A stretch of 64,000 nucleotides of DNA from Methanothermobacter sp. CaT2 (GCF_000828575.1 NZ_AP011952.1:248001-312000); one strand, 5' to 3'. Shown: positions 41,550 through 51,100, counted from the first letter of the stretch. Program-made: numbers and translations. Notes: generated by a model from the sequence alone, not told the origin.

Positions 41550-42440
41550 CCCCTCCTCGAGTCCAACCTCTGGCCTGAAACCTGCTGCAGTGAGACGGGA
41601 CGTATCAGCAAGGGAGTGCCTCACATCTCCGGGCCTCTCATCAAGGTATTCTGGTTCTGCATCTGATTCAAGGATCCCTGAGATTATATCGAAGAGTCTG
41701 TTGACTGTAACGGAACTCCCACCGGCCACGTTGTAGACACCGGATCCACTGGACTCTGCCAGGAAGATGTTGGCCCTCACAACGTCACCAACGTATATGA
41801 AGTCCCTGCTCTGCTCTCCGTCACCGTAGATCTGAGGTGACCTGCCGCTGAGGAGGGCGTCGATGAACCTCGGGATAACCGCTGCATACTGTGAATCAGG
41901 CCTCTGGCGGGGCCCGTAGACATTGAAATACCTGAGGGATACGGTTTCAAGGCCGTAATCCTCGAAAACCTGACAGTAGTACTCACCTGCCACCTTGGAC
42001 ACTGCGTAGGGTGATAGGGGCATTGGTCTGGCGTCCTCCCTCAGGGGCATCTCCAGGTTGTTCCCATAGACAGCGGAGGTTGATGCGTTCACAACCTTCC
42101 GTACACCCGCCCTCCAGGAGGCCATCAGCACCCTGAGGGTCCCTGTGGCATTGACACGGTGACACCTGAGGGGGTCCCTCACACTCTCAGGAACGCTGGC
42201 CAGGGCTGCCTGGTGGAAGACGTAGTCCTTGCCCTGAAATACCGGCTCAAGGTCCAGGTCATTTATGCTCCCCTTAATTATCTCCAGGTCCTCATGGTGG
42301 GGGTCCCTCAGGTTATCAGGGCTCCCGGTTGAGACGTCATCGATTACGGTGACACGGTTTCCCATCTCAAGGAGTTTATCTGTGAGGTGTGAACCTATAA
42401 ATCCAAGTCCTCCGGTTACAGCTACATCCATATCTCTCAT
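41487..42440 (-). CDS. NAD-dependent UDP-glucose 4-epimerase-like protein
   Basis: 317 residues. VAVTGGLGFIGSHL for NAD binding, NASTSAVYGNN with the catalytic Ser, SPYAVSKVAGEYY with Tyr and Lys near residue 148, and a C-terminal GLMRTIEWFKKA. This is the GalE-like family that interconverts UDP-glucose/galactose or N-acetyl forms. It leads a two-gene unit with the flippase at 40028-41440. AGGGATT precedes the first ATG; an ATG nine bases later is an alternative start. The 3' end has been partly copied into the junction with the next gene. Confidence 0.88.
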   Translation of the reverse strand: MRDMDVAVTGGLGFIGSHLTDKLLEMGNRVTVIDDVSTGSPDNLRDPHHEDLEIIKGSINDLDLEPVFQGKDYVFHQAALASVPESVRDPLRCHRVNATGTLRVLMASWRAGVRKVVNASTSAVYGNNLEMPLREDARPMPLSPYAVSKVAGEYYCQVFEDYGLETVSLRYFNVYGPRQRPDSQYAAVIPRFIDALLSGRSPQIYGDGEQSRDFIYVGDVVRANIFLAESSGSGVYNVAGGSSVTVNRLFDIISGILESDAEPEYLDERPGDVRHSLADTSRLTAAGFRPEVGLEEGLMRTIEWFKKASKSLTCEDR

Positions 42441-42578
42441 ATTAATCCCTGTCCGGCTATGAAGTTTGATATCAGTACGTGTTTTATCAGCATGGCTTAT
42501 TGTATGATCTCATGATCTAGATGATTCAGTTTGTGCCTACAGGATCACTATCCAGTTAATCCTTGATGGCGGATCACA

Positions 42579-44444
42579 TCATGTGAAGTTTATGAAGAGA
42601 TGGAGGGACCTGTAGGGCTTTTCTGTATCAGGTAACCTGTAGAGAAGGAATTCAAGTTTCTGATCCTCTCCCGCCTCTGTTACTGTGAAATTCACCCTCT
42701 TCTCCCACCTCTCACCGTTACCCAGTTTTATGGTTTCATTCCTTAAAATATCTCCGCCGATCCTGACAACCATCCGGTAGGTTTCGTTCCGGTACTCCCT
42801 GTTCACCACACCAACAATTACCTCAACACTCTCCCCGGCGGTAACGTTCTCAGGGTAACCGTAGGCCTTACCACCAGGGCCCAGTATGTAGAACTCGGTG
42901 AACCGCTCAGACGGTGCCGGGTTGAGGGTTATGTAGACAGTGACTGCAATGAGGGCCACTAGTACAGCCGAGAGGATGAGGGATACCTTGCCATCCCTTG
43001 AGAGACTTCGGGGTGATGGTATACGCCTCAAATCAACTGAGTATGCAAGGCCCCTGGCCCTGTAACGCCTTATAAAGGCTGCGGGTGTCATTATCAGGCT
43101 TACTGCAGATATGCTCCTTGCAAGAAGCGGCTTGAATGTAACATGACCACCCATCAGGAGTGCTATCACAGATGATATGATTATGCTTATTGAGAACCCC
43201 AGGAAGAGCCTCTCAGGGACGCTGATCTGGTATCTGAGGGGTGCTATGGCTGAGGTTAAAATGTAGCCAGGTATAAGGAGCACCTGGAGGTAGAAGAGGG
43301 CTTCCACAACCCCCCGCGGAGATGAATTGATTGCAGTGATGGTAAAGATACTCAGGAGCACCATAACCAGAAGGTCACTGAAACCTGCCATGTTTCTCCC
43401 GGCTTCCTTTTCTTCCCAGAACTCATCCCCTGGGAATGCCCTCCTGAGCTCACCATCAAGGTCCCTCTCTTTAACCATCCTGAGGGCCTTCTTCCTTATC
43501 CCTGAGGGGTCAACTGCCCTGAGGTCCCTTTCATTTATCTCAGGGACCTCCACTACCAGATCATCCTCGATGAGCCCGTACCTTTCCAGGACGTCCCTCT
43601 CTGACATCTGCAGTGACTCTATCTCCCCTATCCTCTGCCGGGTCCTCCTGATGTAGGCCACAAGGGCTGATAGTATACCTGCTGTACCAAGGACCACCAT
43701 CCCATACCTGCCTGCGGTGCCAGCCATCAGTGTGAGTATGGGTGCAAACGCCATGGTTAACGCGGCCCTCCTGGACCTGCCATAGCCCTGTAATCTAAGT
43801 AGAATGGCGGCTGCAAGGTTATAGGATGAGGCGGCTATAAGTACTATGATAAGCACAAACCTTACCTGGTTCACGTGGATGAGTGCTATAAGGAGGGGTG
43901 TGGCACCAGAAAGGATGGCTGAAATCAGGATGTCCCTTAATGGTGCATGTTCTCCCCCATGGGTTTCCTCTGAATCCCCCTTTCTTTCAGAGGAGTCAGC
44001 CTGGCTTTCCACTTGATGGTCTCTTTTTGCGAGTTCTCTGGCGGTTTTAATATGGGTGCTTTTCGCTGGATGATCCCTTCCCTCAGGTTCACTGGTGTTC
44101 ATTCTGGCACTTCCAGGATCAGCATCCTTTTCGGGGCGTTTAAGGAGCAGGATGATGGGTATGAGTACAGCGGGGAGGGCGTAGAGGACCCTTGAATGCC
44201 GCAGGGGTGTGTAGTTAAGGATTAATGCGTTGAAGGTGAGTATGAGCAGGCCAGGTATGGGTGTAATGATGGTGTCCCCCAGACAGGTCAGTCTTAGGAA
44301 ACTGTACCCTGTTACCAGCACACAGAGGATGAGCCCTGCCACCCTCAGGTGGAACTGGGGTGCTGCTATCAGAAGAGCTGAGACTATACCTGTTATGAGG
44401 AGTAGGATTTTTGCTTTGAACTTCACATGGGATTCTCCTGTCAC
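42579..44444 (-). CDS. DUF1616-type membrane protein
   Basis: 621 residues. An N-terminal block of four membrane helices, a hydrophilic Glu/Ser/Lys-rich segment (about residues 115-165), four more helices, a second soluble loop (about 270-350), a further membrane block, and a C-terminal extracytoplasmic beta-rich domain. That last domain starts near FTEFYILGPGGKAYGYP and continues with GVVNREY; this pair of motifs is typical of the DUF1616 family, found in archaeal envelope-glycan and S-layer loci. Function unknown. It stands alone between the epimerase gene and a broken secreted-protein gene. The start ATG/GTG region at 44444 has no clear alternative. Confidence 0.75.
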   Translation of the reverse strand: MTGESHVKFKAKILLLITGIVSALLIAAPQFHLRVAGLILCVLVTGYSFLRLTCLGDTIITPIPGLLILTFNALILNYTPLRHSRVLYALPAVLIPIILLLKRPEKDADPGSARMNTSEPEGRDHPAKSTHIKTARELAKRDHQVESQADSSERKGDSEETHGGEHAPLRDILISAILSGATPLLIALIHVNQVRFVLIIVLIAASSYNLAAAILLRLQGYGRSRRAALTMAFAPILTLMAGTAGRYGMVVLGTAGILSALVAYIRRTRQRIGEIESLQMSERDVLERYGLIEDDLVVEVPEINERDLRAVDPSGIRKKALRMVKERDLDGELRRAFPGDEFWEEKEAGRNMAGFSDLLVMVLLSIFTITAINSSPRGVVEALFYLQVLLIPGYILTSAIAPLRYQISVPERLFLGFSISIIISSVIALLMGGHVTFKPLLARSISAVSLIMTPAAFIRRYRARGLAYSVDLRRIPSPRSLSRDGKVSLILSAVLVALIAVTVYITLNPAPSERFTEFYILGPGGKAYGYPENVTAGESVEVIVGVVNREYRNETYRMVVRIGGDILRNETIKLGNGERWEKRVNFTVTEAGEDQKLEFLLYRLPDTEKPYRSLHLFINFT

Positions 44445-44594
44445 TGCAATTGATTAAGTAGATTATTATCAATTCTGGACTGATAAATATTTACCATCAA
44501 TGTCTCTCTGACTGGAACATAATAAAATTGGAATAGATGAGGTTCTGGTGGATATATCGGGTCTGAACACTTCTGGCATGGAATTTAGACAGAA

Positions 44595-45109
44595 TCAGGT
44601 ACCGGGTGATCTTATGGCTATATGGTAGACCTTCACCCTGTATTCACCGGGTTCTGTGAATGGTGGCACTCTGAGACTGAGATCAACGGGTACCACCGCA
44701 TCGATCTCCCGTTCCGCTGCCCAGTTCTTTCTTACTGGTGTGTAGGTTGTTGTTAGTGGTGTTTCGGGGAGTCCGATGCCGTAGTTGGCGTATTTGAGGT
44801 TTTGTATGGGTATGGTTTCTGGGCCCTGGAGGTCTCCTTCAGCCCTTTGTAGAGGTCGATGGGTACGTTGGATAGGTCCTTTATCTGGAGTCCCTGGGGT
44901 CCTCCTGGCCAGTGGTATTCTTTTCCTGGTTCCACTGTGGCTGTGAGTGTGAAGGAGTTCCCTGCTTCTCTTCCCTGCCATAGGACCATTATCTCAACAC
45001 TCTCGGGTACCGTGACTTTAACCTCCTGCACAGCCGTGGCACCTGCTGCAGGGCTTATAATTAAAAACAGGATAAGTGCAGGAATCATGAATTTTATAGG
45101 GATGCCCAT
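44595..45109 (-). pseudogene. Frameshifted secreted protein gene
   Basis: The 5' part encodes a signal peptide (KFMIPALILFLIISPAAGA) followed by a beta-rich domain (VQEVKVTVPESVEIMVLW, FTLTATVEPGKEY) up to LYKGLKE. The continuation DLQGPETIPIQNLKYANYGIG and the C-terminal VPVDLSLRVPPF, EYRVKVYHIA lie in another frame that begins within a few bases. One missing G near 44840 (ctgaaggagacc) explains the break. The full product would be about 170 residues and extracytoplasmic. GGGGTGG precedes the ATG at 45109. I do not recognise the domain. True pseudogene or sequence error cannot be decided here. Confidence 0.7.
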
Positions 45110-45316
45110 AACTATCCACCCCCGCAGGGTCTCTGAGGGGTTCTATGGCTTCACATACACTTACAGGTTTTAGTGAAATTAATCACAAAAATGGCTATCT
45201 GAACATGGAATATTTATTACTAAATTTTTTGTTGGAGAACCCTGAGGATTTTAGTAAAAAACCCTTGAATTGTATTAAAAAGGCTCTTTTAGGTCTAACT
45301 CAGTTTTTTAAAAAGA

Positions 45317-45325
45317 TTTATATAT
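45317..45325 (+). promoter_or_regulatory. TATA box of the eha operon
   Basis: TTTATATAT is centred 27 bases before the ATG of ehaA (45348). There is no ribosome site, so the operon's first gene appears to be leaderless. Confidence 0.65.
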
Positions 45326-45347
45326 GTTGGATTATCATTCTTTTATC

Positions 45348-45641
45348 ATGATTATTCATGTTACATATCTTTCAGGTTACCTAGCAGCCATTATTTCATC
45401 GATAATCCTTTCAGCGATACTGGGACTTCCCCTGACACCTGAAAGGCCGGCCAGGCACTCCTGGACGCCGTCAGCCATCTTCCCGACACCCGTAATTGCA
45501 CTGGGCCTCACAGCCATATCCATAAAACTGGGTGTCACAGGCCTCTACGGGGCTGACCTCGGAGCCGTGGCAGGGGTCCTATCAGCAATAATGACTGCAT
45601 ACTTCCTTGAGGATATATTCCCCAGACCGGAGGACTCATGA
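45348..45641 (+). CDS. ehaA: Energy-converting hydrogenase A subunit A
   Basis: About 97 residues with three membrane helices, starting [18 protein letters not shown]. It is the first gene of the eha operon, which encodes a membrane-bound [NiFe]-hydrogenase that uses ion-motive force to reduce low-potential ferredoxin with H2 and so refills the methanogenesis cycle. EhaA is one of the small integral subunits with no known separate activity. The ATG coincides with the predicted transcription start; an in-frame TTG at 45324 would overlap the TATA box. The stop overlaps ehaB by 4 bases. Confidence 0.88.
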   Translation: MIIHVTYLSGYLAAIISSIILSAILGLPLTPERPARHSWTPSAIFPTPVIALGLTAISIKLGVTGLYGADLGAVAGVLSAIMTAYFLEDIFPRPEDS

Positions 45642-46144
45642 TGAATGAACTGGTTGGAGTTACAGCCGCAGCAGCCATATCCTGGCTGAACTTCGTTGTG
45701 ATAGACACATGGATGGGTCTCCCAGAGAAGCCGGGTGTGCGGGGGGCCGACTACATTGGAAGGGACATAGAGAAAAGGGGAGGCGACCTTGCGGGTGGCT
45801 TCTTCCAGGGAAACATTGTATGCTCACCTGACGCATCAGCCGGCACCCTCCTCGGCGCCATTGGATGCTACCTCATGGGCGTGCCTGAGGGAGGCCTCGT
45901 GGCCGCCCTCCTGGTGTTCATAGGGAACCGGCTATGCGCCGACCCCGGGTATGCCGGGACACTTGGGGCCCTCTCCATAACAGTCATAATAGGGCTGGCA
46001 TCCCTCGCCGGGATGGAGCCAGGTCACTTCGTCGCCGGGATGGTCATTGCAATAACCACCATACAGGGTGTGAGCCACTCAAGATCATCAAGGCTCCTTG
46101 GCGCCATAGCCAGGAGGATGGACAGGTACACTGAAATCAAATAG
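45638..46144 (+). CDS. ehaB: Energy-converting hydrogenase A subunit B
   Basis: 168 residues, about four to five membrane helices, with the conserved-looking stretch [19 protein letters not shown] near residue 22 followed by [13 protein letters not shown]. It is an integral membrane subunit of Eha, identified by position and size. GGAGG precedes two successive ATG codons (45638 and 45641), and the first overlaps the ehaA stop. Confidence 0.88.
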   Translation: MMNELVGVTAAAAISWLNFVVIDTWMGLPEKPGVRGADYIGRDIEKRGGDLAGGFFQGNIVCSPDASAGTLLGAIGCYLMGVPEGGLVAALLVFIGNRLCADPGYAGTLGALSITVIIGLASLAGMEPGHFVAGMVIAITTIQGVSHSRSSRLLGAIARRMDRYTEIK

Positions 46145-46156
46145 AAGGTGTTAATC

Positions 46157-46408
46157 ATGCTGATCCAGATAACAGGGATAATAGTGGTGCTCATGGCCTT
46201 GAGGACCCTCCTTGCCCAGGACAGGGCTGAGAGGCTCCTGTACCTCAATGCCCTGAGCTTCGGAATATCTGCAATGATAGCCCTATACGTTGGAACCGCC
46301 TTTGGCGCTGTCCTTGCAGCGGTCTACTTCATCGCATCAACCGTAACATCCAATGCAATCGCCCACACCCTTGACCGTGTTGGAGAGGAAATAGTTATCG
46401 AGGATTAG
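46157..46408 (+). CDS. ehaC: Energy-converting hydrogenase A subunit C
   Basis: 83 residues with two to three membrane helices ([34 protein letters not shown]). It has the size and pattern of a small MnhF/MrpF-like antiporter subunit, as expected for EhaC. AGAAGGTG lies 7 bases before ATG 46157; the in-frame GTG at 46148 is part of that ribosome site. Confidence 0.85.
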   Translation: MLIQITGIIVVLMALRTLLAQDRAERLLYLNALSFGISAMIALYVGTAFGAVLAAVYFIASTVTSNAIAHTLDRVGEEIVIED

Positions 46409-46436
46409 GAATATAGATGATAACTGGTGAATGTTT

Positions 46437-46709
46437 ATGAATCCGCTGGATCTCCTTAACATTACAAACGTTGGCGTCTCTGTCATATTCACTGGAGCCG
46501 CAGGCATCATACTCCTCTCAAAGCCCCTTGATAAGATAATAATGTTTTCACTCCTCCAGGGGGGCTTTGTGATGGTCCTTGCAGCTGCAAGGTACCTTGA
46601 CGTTGCCATGGCAGCGGCCCTCTTTGACCCGATATCAACAATAATACTGCTGATGGCCGTTATGAGGATAAATGACATAAGGACTTCGAGGGGTGAGGAA
46701 GTTGTCTGA
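46437..46709 (+). CDS. ehaD: Energy-converting hydrogenase A subunit D
   Basis: 90 residues with three membrane helices, ending in a short charged tail (RINDIRTSRGEEVV). Small integral Eha subunit by position. GGTGA is 6 bases before ATG 46437; the in-frame ATG at 46431 is too close. The sequence over its stop codon recurs 52 bases on, where it forms the ribosome site and start of ehaE. Confidence 0.85.
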   Translation: MNPLDLLNITNVGVSVIFTGAAGIILLSKPLDKIIMFSLLQGGFVMVLAAARYLDVAMAAALFDPISTIILLMAVMRINDIRTSRGEEVV

Positions 46710-46762
46710 GGCTTCCATGTTCTCATTCAGGATGATTTGCGGGGGTGAGGAACTTGCTTGAG
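46690..46762 (+). repeat. Diverged stop-spanning repeat, period 52
   Basis: GGGGTGAGGAAGTTGTCTGA at 46690 and GGGGTGAGGAACTTGCTTGA at 46742 match in 17 of 20 positions. The first contains the ehaD stop; the second supplies the ribosome site and TTG start of ehaE. Confidence 0.6.
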
Positions 46763-47014
46763 ACCCAGATCTGGTTCTATGCAGGGGCAGCCCTTGTGGT
46801 GATAGGTTCACTTGCAACCGTGGCAGGTCCTGGTGTGAGGGACCCCATTGTGAGGATCCTCAACACCGAGATACCTGCGGTTGGTGTTTCACTCATATTC
46901 CTCACCTACAACCACACCCTCGCCCTCCTGACCTTCATAGCGGCAACAACCATAATGACACTGGTGCTCCTCAGGGCAGTTATAAGGCTTGAGGAGATGG
47001 GGGTGGAGGTATGA
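46754..47014 (+). CDS. ehaE: Energy-converting hydrogenase A subunit E
   Basis: 86 residues with three membrane helices ([50 protein letters not shown]). It resembles MnhC/NuoK-type small subunits, as expected for EhaE (DUF2107). I chose TTG 46754 with GGGGTGAGG five to twelve bases upstream; the GTG at 46745 is part of that ribosome site. The last codons and stop are duplicated in the junction with ehaF. Confidence 0.83.
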   Translation: MLETQIWFYAGAALVVIGSLATVAGPGVRDPIVRILNTEIPAVGVSLIFLTYNHTLALLTFIAATTIMTLVLLRAVIRLEEMGVEV

Positions 47015-47086
47015 GCCTTGGAAGGATCCTCAATGACCTGGAGATGGGGGTGGAGGTATGAGCCTTGGAAGGATCCTCAATGAACT
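46993..47086 (+). repeat. Exact-type tandem duplication of the ehaE/ehaF junction, period 47
   Basis: Copies at 46993-47039 and 47040-47086, almost identical (AATGACCTG versus AATGAACTT at the ends). Each carries the ehaE last codons and stop plus the ribosome site and ATGAGCCTTGG start of ehaF. Copy 1 makes a 16-codon abortive frame from ATG 47011 to 47061; copy 2 holds the real ehaF start. Confidence 0.95.
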
Positions 47087-47537
47087 TGCAAACCCGAAGA
47101 GGATACCCAGGCTCTTCGCCTTCTCACTTGGTCTGATACTGCTCGTCGGGTTCCTTGTGCCCATGGCGCTGAACCCTGACCAGCTCTACCCGAGGCCAAT
47201 GCCCCAGGAGCAGATAAACAGCAAGGACCCCCTGGCACCCTATGACCGCGGGGGAGTACCCCTGGAGAAGCCAGGTAATGTGAAGTCACAGTACCCCCAC
47301 TTTGAGGTTAACCTGGGTAAGATAACAGCCTACCTCTCACCCCTGGCCATAGCTGTTAAGGGCCTCACCTTCTACTTCGGTACATCCATATACTCATCCC
47401 CGGGTGGGCTGATAGATGAGATACTCTACTACACCAGGGGCCTTGACACGGTCCTTGAGTCAAGCATACTCATGATGGCCTTCACCATCGCCTCATGGGT
47501 GGCCCTTAACTTCACTATGAGGAGGCGCAGATCATGA
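47058..47537 (+). CDS. ehaF: Energy-converting hydrogenase A subunit F
   Basis: 159 residues: a membrane helix near residues 20-40, a polar middle (Pro-rich YPRPMPQEQ), and two further hydrophobic stretches including [18 protein letters not shown] at the C terminus. Matches the size of EhaF (DUF2106). GGGGTGGAGGT precedes ATG 47058. Because of the junction duplication, an identical start (MSLGRILN) occurs at 47011 but runs into a stop after 16 codons. Confidence 0.85.
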   Translation: MSLGRILNELANPKRIPRLFAFSLGLILLVGFLVPMALNPDQLYPRPMPQEQINSKDPLAPYDRGGVPLEKPGNVKSQYPHFEVNLGKITAYLSPLAIAVKGLTFYFGTSIYSSPGGLIDEILYYTRGLDTVLESSILMMAFTIASWVALNFTMRRRRS

Positions 47538-47565
47538 TCTCAGAGAAGCAGATGGAGGCACATTT

Positions 47566-48228
47566 ATGATGGTCCCGGAATTCACCCTTTCACTCTTCCA
47601 GCCCGCCATCTACACGGGCCTCATAGCAGGATTCATAGCGCTGCTCGGCATATCCTTCCAGAAGAAGGACCTGAGCGCACTGATAATCACGGATATAGTT
47701 GGAATAGCAATGCTCGTAATCGTTGCAGCCGTTGGAACCGACCTTGCAGAGGCCCTCATACTCCCGGGTCTCGTGGTCGAACTGGCTGAGATAATGGCCA
47801 TATCAGAGATACTCATATCAAGGGAGATGAGGATACTTGGTGAGGTGCCGGTGGTTGAACACAGACCCATGGAACTTGAGGTCTTCAGGACCGCACCGAA
47901 CTTCATGGCCCTTATCCTGATCGCCTACGGTGTATTCCTGACAGGATTCACAGGGGGCGCAGTTGCAGGGGCAGGGATACTCTTCTACATTGCTACAAGG
48001 AGGGCCAGGGGCCTTCCAGCAGTGGAGTGGGATGGAATCGCAGGTATATCCGGTGTAACATGGTGCCTCTGGCTTGCAGGTTTCCTGATATTCTTCACAG
48101 CGCCACAGCTCTGGCTCCCGGCACTATTCATGTCAGGATGCGGCATACTAATAAAGGTCGCCAGCAAGATGGGCCTCATCGGGGTCCTTGCAAGGGAGGA
48201 GATCAGGGAAGCAGGGGGTGAAGAGTGA
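47566..48228 (+). CDS. ehaG: Energy-converting hydrogenase A subunit G
   Basis: 220 residues with six to seven membrane helices. Sequences such as [32 protein letters not shown], of which only [18 protein letters not shown] is quoted as core, give it a NuoJ/MrpG-like look. It corresponds to EhaG (DUF2105) by size and order. GGAGG lies 7 bases before the first of two adjacent ATG codons. It ends one base before the ehaH start. Confidence 0.83.
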   Translation: MMVPEFTLSLFQPAIYTGLIAGFIALLGISFQKKDLSALIITDIVGIAMLVIVAAVGTDLAEALILPGLVVELAEIMAISEILISREMRILGEVPVVEHRPMELEVFRTAPNFMALILIAYGVFLTGFTGGAVAGAGILFYIATRRARGLPAVEWDGIAGISGVTWCLWLAGFLIFFTAPQLWLPALFMSGCGILIKVASKMGLIGVLAREEIREAGGEE

Positions 48229-48899
48229 TGGATATAGCGTCCCTGGGAGGTGAACTCCTCGGCCAGATACCCTTCGGTGACATCGTACTCTACATGACAC
48301 CCTTCAACCTCTTCATGTTCGCATCAGTACTCATATTCACCCTCCTCATAGCCATAAGCAGGACAGAGACCCAGGTTGAAACCGAGTTCGGGACACTGGG
48401 CAACAGGCGCGTGGAGGTCGACACAGCCGAGTTCAGGATCAGGCGGTTCCTTGCAGTTGTCTGTGGACTTGCAACTGCCGGTGCGATGGTGACAGGTGAC
48501 CTCTTCAACTTCACCCTCTTCGTGGCACTCATAGGTATCGTGAACATAGGTATAGTCTCGGCTGTGAGGCAGGTGGAGGTCCTTGACGCCGCCTTCCAGT
48601 ATGGACTGATAGCCATGATGGCCTCACTGCCACTCTTCGGCGGCGCTGCCCTGGTGCTGGGATCATCAGGTACACTGAGCCTCCTTGAACTATCAGGGAT
48701 GGCCGGGAACCCGATGATAGTCTTCGCATCCATCCTCCTCCTCATGGGAGTTGTCGGGGAGACGGGTGTCGCACCCTTCTATGCGACCAAGGCCGAGATG
48801 TTCCGCACACCCGGTTCACCCTTCATACTCATAATACACCTCAGCTCCCTCCTGGTGATTGTGAGGGCCATAGAGGTTTTGCTGATAGTTTCACTGTAG
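48228..48899 (+). CDS. ehaH: Energy-converting hydrogenase A subunit H
   Basis: 223 residues with about six membrane helices. [22 protein letters not shown], quoted here as [12 protein letters not shown], and the motif [19 protein letters not shown] resemble a shortened NuoL/M-type ion-translocating subunit, so EhaH may be part of the proton or sodium path. GGGGGTGAAG precedes ATG 48228, overlapping the ehaG stop. The ehaI start follows 9 bases after its stop. Confidence 0.85.
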   Translation: MDIASLGGELLGQIPFGDIVLYMTPFNLFMFASVLIFTLLIAISRTETQVETEFGTLGNRRVEVDTAEFRIRRFLAVVCGLATAGAMVTGDLFNFTLFVALIGIVNIGIVSAVRQVEVLDAAFQYGLIAMMASLPLFGGAALVLGSSGTLSLLELSGMAGNPMIVFASILLLMGVVGETGVAPFYATKAEMFRTPGSPFILIIHLSSLLVIVRAIEVLLIVSL

Positions 48900-48908
48900 G
48901 TGAGATCA

Positions 48909-49124
48909 ATGAACAGGCTCAGATTGGGAAGTTTAACTGCACTCATACTTTCAGCTGCAGGGATAATCTACGCCCTGATATTCAACCCACCATCATGGGT
49001 TGTATACGGTGTGGCCATATTCCTGATACCCGTCTTCATACTCTCCCTGGGCATACTCTCCATGGCCAGTCCAGAGGAGGAAGAGGCAGAGGACAGGGTC
49101 GATGAACCATTCATAGGGTACTGA
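48909..49124 (+). CDS. ehaI: Energy-converting hydrogenase A subunit I
   Basis: 71 residues with two membrane helices and an acidic C-terminal tail (EEEEAEDRVDEPF). Small integral Eha subunit by position and size. TAGGTGAG, overlapping the ehaH stop, precedes ATG 48909 by six bases; an in-frame ATG-less extension to 48900 is unlikely. Confidence 0.82.
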   Translation: MNRLRLGSLTALILSAAGIIYALIFNPPSWVVYGVAIFLIPVFILSLGILSMASPEEEEAEDRVDEPFIGY

Positions 49125-49165
49125 ATTTATGATAATGGAATCATTCCGGTGTTAATGGTGATGAG

Positions 49166-50029
49166 ATGAATCTGATGGGAAACATCATAGTGAATGTTCT
49201 TATAGCATTTCTCATAGGAAGCCTCCTTCTGGGCTTCCAGAGGAAGGTCATGGCAAGGATACAGAGAAGGCCGGGGCCCCCTGTGATACAGCACCTCCTC
49301 CACACCCTGAAGTTCTACATAAAGGAGTCCTCCTTCCCGAGGACAGCTGCCATGCCATTCTACATTGCAATAGCAGCGACACTCTGCGGTATATGGATAA
49401 GTGCGGTTATCGTCGGACCGGTGCTTGAGGGGTCCCTGCTGCTGTTCTTCGGGATCTACGCCCTCCACAAGATAGTTGAACACAATGCAGGGTCATCATC
49501 AGGGTCACCCTACGGTAAGCTCAGCTGCGTCCGTGCGGTGTTCTCAGCTGCAGCCGAAATGCCGCTCTTCGCTGTCCTTGCAATCATATACCTCCAGACA
49601 AGGACAATGATAATATCAGACATCATAGGTTACCAGAGCATCCACGGGCCCCTGCTGCTGAAGCTGCCCCTTGCAGCCATGATGTTCTTCGTCCTCATCC
49701 TCTCAAAGGCACCCTACTCACCCTTCTCCATCACCAAGGGGAAGGACATAATATCAGGGTATGAGACAGAGCACTTCGGGGTCCTCAGGGGTTACCTGAT
49801 GATCTCGGAGTCCATAGCATGGTACATGCTGCTCTGGATATTCCTAACAGTCTTCATCGGCGGTCTGAGTCTGCCGCTCTACATACTCGGGATGGTGATA
49901 ATCACAACCATAACGGCCTTCATAAATGCGACAACACCCATGCTGAACCCGAACCACTCGGTGGCCATACAGGTCATCCTGGCCTTCGTGGGTATAGCAG
50001 GTTCGATAGTCCTCATGCTTGTAATGTAG
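49166..50029 (+). CDS. ehaJ: Energy-converting hydrogenase A subunit J (NuoH-like)
   Basis: 287 residues, seven to eight membrane helices. [16 protein letters not shown] near residue 25 is the typical first cytoplasmic loop of NuoH/HycD-type subunits, which connect the hydrogenase arm to the membrane ion channel. [11 protein letters not shown]-like acidic loop ([13 protein letters not shown] near residue 200) is also as in that family. ATGGTGATGAG precedes ATG 49166. Confidence 0.9.
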   Translation: MNLMGNIIVNVLIAFLIGSLLLGFQRKVMARIQRRPGPPVIQHLLHTLKFYIKESSFPRTAAMPFYIAIAATLCGIWISAVIVGPVLEGSLLLFFGIYALHKIVEHNAGSSSGSPYGKLSCVRAVFSAAAEMPLFAVLAIIYLQTRTMIISDIIGYQSIHGPLLLKLPLAAMMFFVLILSKAPYSPFSITKGKDIISGYETEHFGVLRGYLMISESIAWYMLLWIFLTVFIGGLSLPLYILGMVIITTITAFINATTPMLNPNHSVAIQVILAFVGIAGSIVLMLVM

Positions 50030-50084
50030 GAGACATGATGTGGAATGGAAATGTAAGGGATTTAATCAGAAGAGAGGGGATTTA

Positions 50085-50336
50085 ATGGAAAGGGATCTTA
50101 CCTTACTCACGGCACTGGTTGCAGGGGGCGTTATAGTTGTGAGCCTCCTTGCAGCCATCATGCAGAGAATGTCCTTGGCTGTTATAACCATCCTCGGAGT
50201 CCTGTTCACGGTCCTGCTGCTCATGGCTGGCCGTGAAGGGTTCTCCAGGTTCTCAGAGGACCTCGAGAGGGCATCATTCTTCCTGGTCCTTGCAATGTTT
50301 ATAGTTTCATTCATAATACTTTACAGACCATTATAA
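50085..50336 (+). CDS. ehaK: Energy-converting hydrogenase A subunit K
   Basis: 83 residues with three membrane helices (TLLTALVAGGVIVVSLLAAI; LAVITILGVLFTVLLLMAG; FFLVLAMFIVSFIILY), each under 20 residues as quoted. Assigned by order. GAGGGGATTTA precedes ATG 50085; the frame is open 45 bases further upstream but without a ribosome site. Confidence 0.82.
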   Translation: MERDLTLLTALVAGGVIVVSLLAAIMQRMSLAVITILGVLFTVLLLMAGREGFSRFSEDLERASFFLVLAMFIVSFIILYRPL

Positions 50337-50358
50337 GTGGAGTTTGCTGGTGATAATC

Positions 50359-50676
50359 TTGTATGAAATATACCTGGTATACACGGTTTCCTTTATCGCA
50401 GGATCAATCATAGGCCTGCTTCTCAGTTACAGGAAGTACAGGGAGCCCTTCGTTGATAAGAAAATTGATCCCCTGGCCCTTGTGGTTGCAGTGGCAGGCT
50501 GGACCGTCCTTGTGAATGCAGGGCTTCTGCCCCTCACAGATCTCATGAGGACGGCCGGGCTCTTCATGGTGGCCCTGGTTGCAGGGATGAGGCCAGGCTA
50601 CGGTAGATACGAGACCCTCACCGGGGCTCTCCTGGGACTCCTGATCTGGCTGATTTCAGGGACTCTGGGGTGGTAA
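50359..50676 (+). CDS. ehaL: Energy-converting hydrogenase A subunit L
   Basis: 105 residues with three membrane helices and a conserved-looking loop SYRKYREPFVDKKIDPLAL; matches EhaL (DUF2104) in size and position. I chose TTG 50359, four bases after GGTGAT; the TTG at 50344 lies before that ribosome site. It ends just before ehaM. Confidence 0.82.
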   Translation: MYEIYLVYTVSFIAGSIIGLLLSYRKYREPFVDKKIDPLALVVAVAGWTVLVNAGLLPLTDLMRTAGLFMVALVAGMRPGYGRYETLTGALLGLLIWLISGTLGW

Positions 50677-50679
50677 TGG

Positions 50680-51060
50680 ATGGATGAAGGAGAACTAATG
50701 AGGCTGATGAAGAGGAGGATACTTGAGAGTTACCGCTGGCAGGAGGATGTTGTAAAGCCACTATCCAGGGAACTTGAAATTGACGTTGAGGAATTCCAGG
50801 ACATACTCATGGACAGACTCGACATGTCGAGTCTCGAGGCCCTGCACCCCAGGTTCGAGTCGGCAAGGCCGAGGTGCATCAGGGAGAGGCTCCACAGTGA
50901 CCTCCAGCTCTGCTGGCTCGTTGATGTCATGGAGATCATAGGTGTGGATGATGCCGAGGCCCTCAAGGATGAGATCACAGAGCTGGTCCTGGCAGGGATG
51001 GAGTACTCCGAGGCCCTCAGTGAGGGCAGGAGGAGGCTCCATGAGATACTGAGATCATGA
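50680..51060 (+). CDS. ehaM: Energy-converting hydrogenase A subunit M
   Basis: 126 residues, soluble, mostly helical and acidic, matching EhaM (DUF1959) by position. No cofactor motif is visible; two cysteines only. It is one of the few hydrophilic small subunits and is placed just before the catalytic subunits ehaN and ehaO. ATG 50680 is preceded by GGGGTGG; an internal ATG at 50698 with GGAG five bases upstream is an equally possible start. Confidence 0.82.
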   Translation: MDEGELMRLMKRRILESYRWQEDVVKPLSRELEIDVEEFQDILMDRLDMSSLEALHPRFESARPRCIRERLHSDLQLCWLVDVMEIIGVDDAEALKDEITELVLAGMEYSEALSEGRRRLHEILRS

Positions 51061-51100
51061 TGAACTTCAATCAATAAAGAGCAAATGTTGAGGTAAAGAA

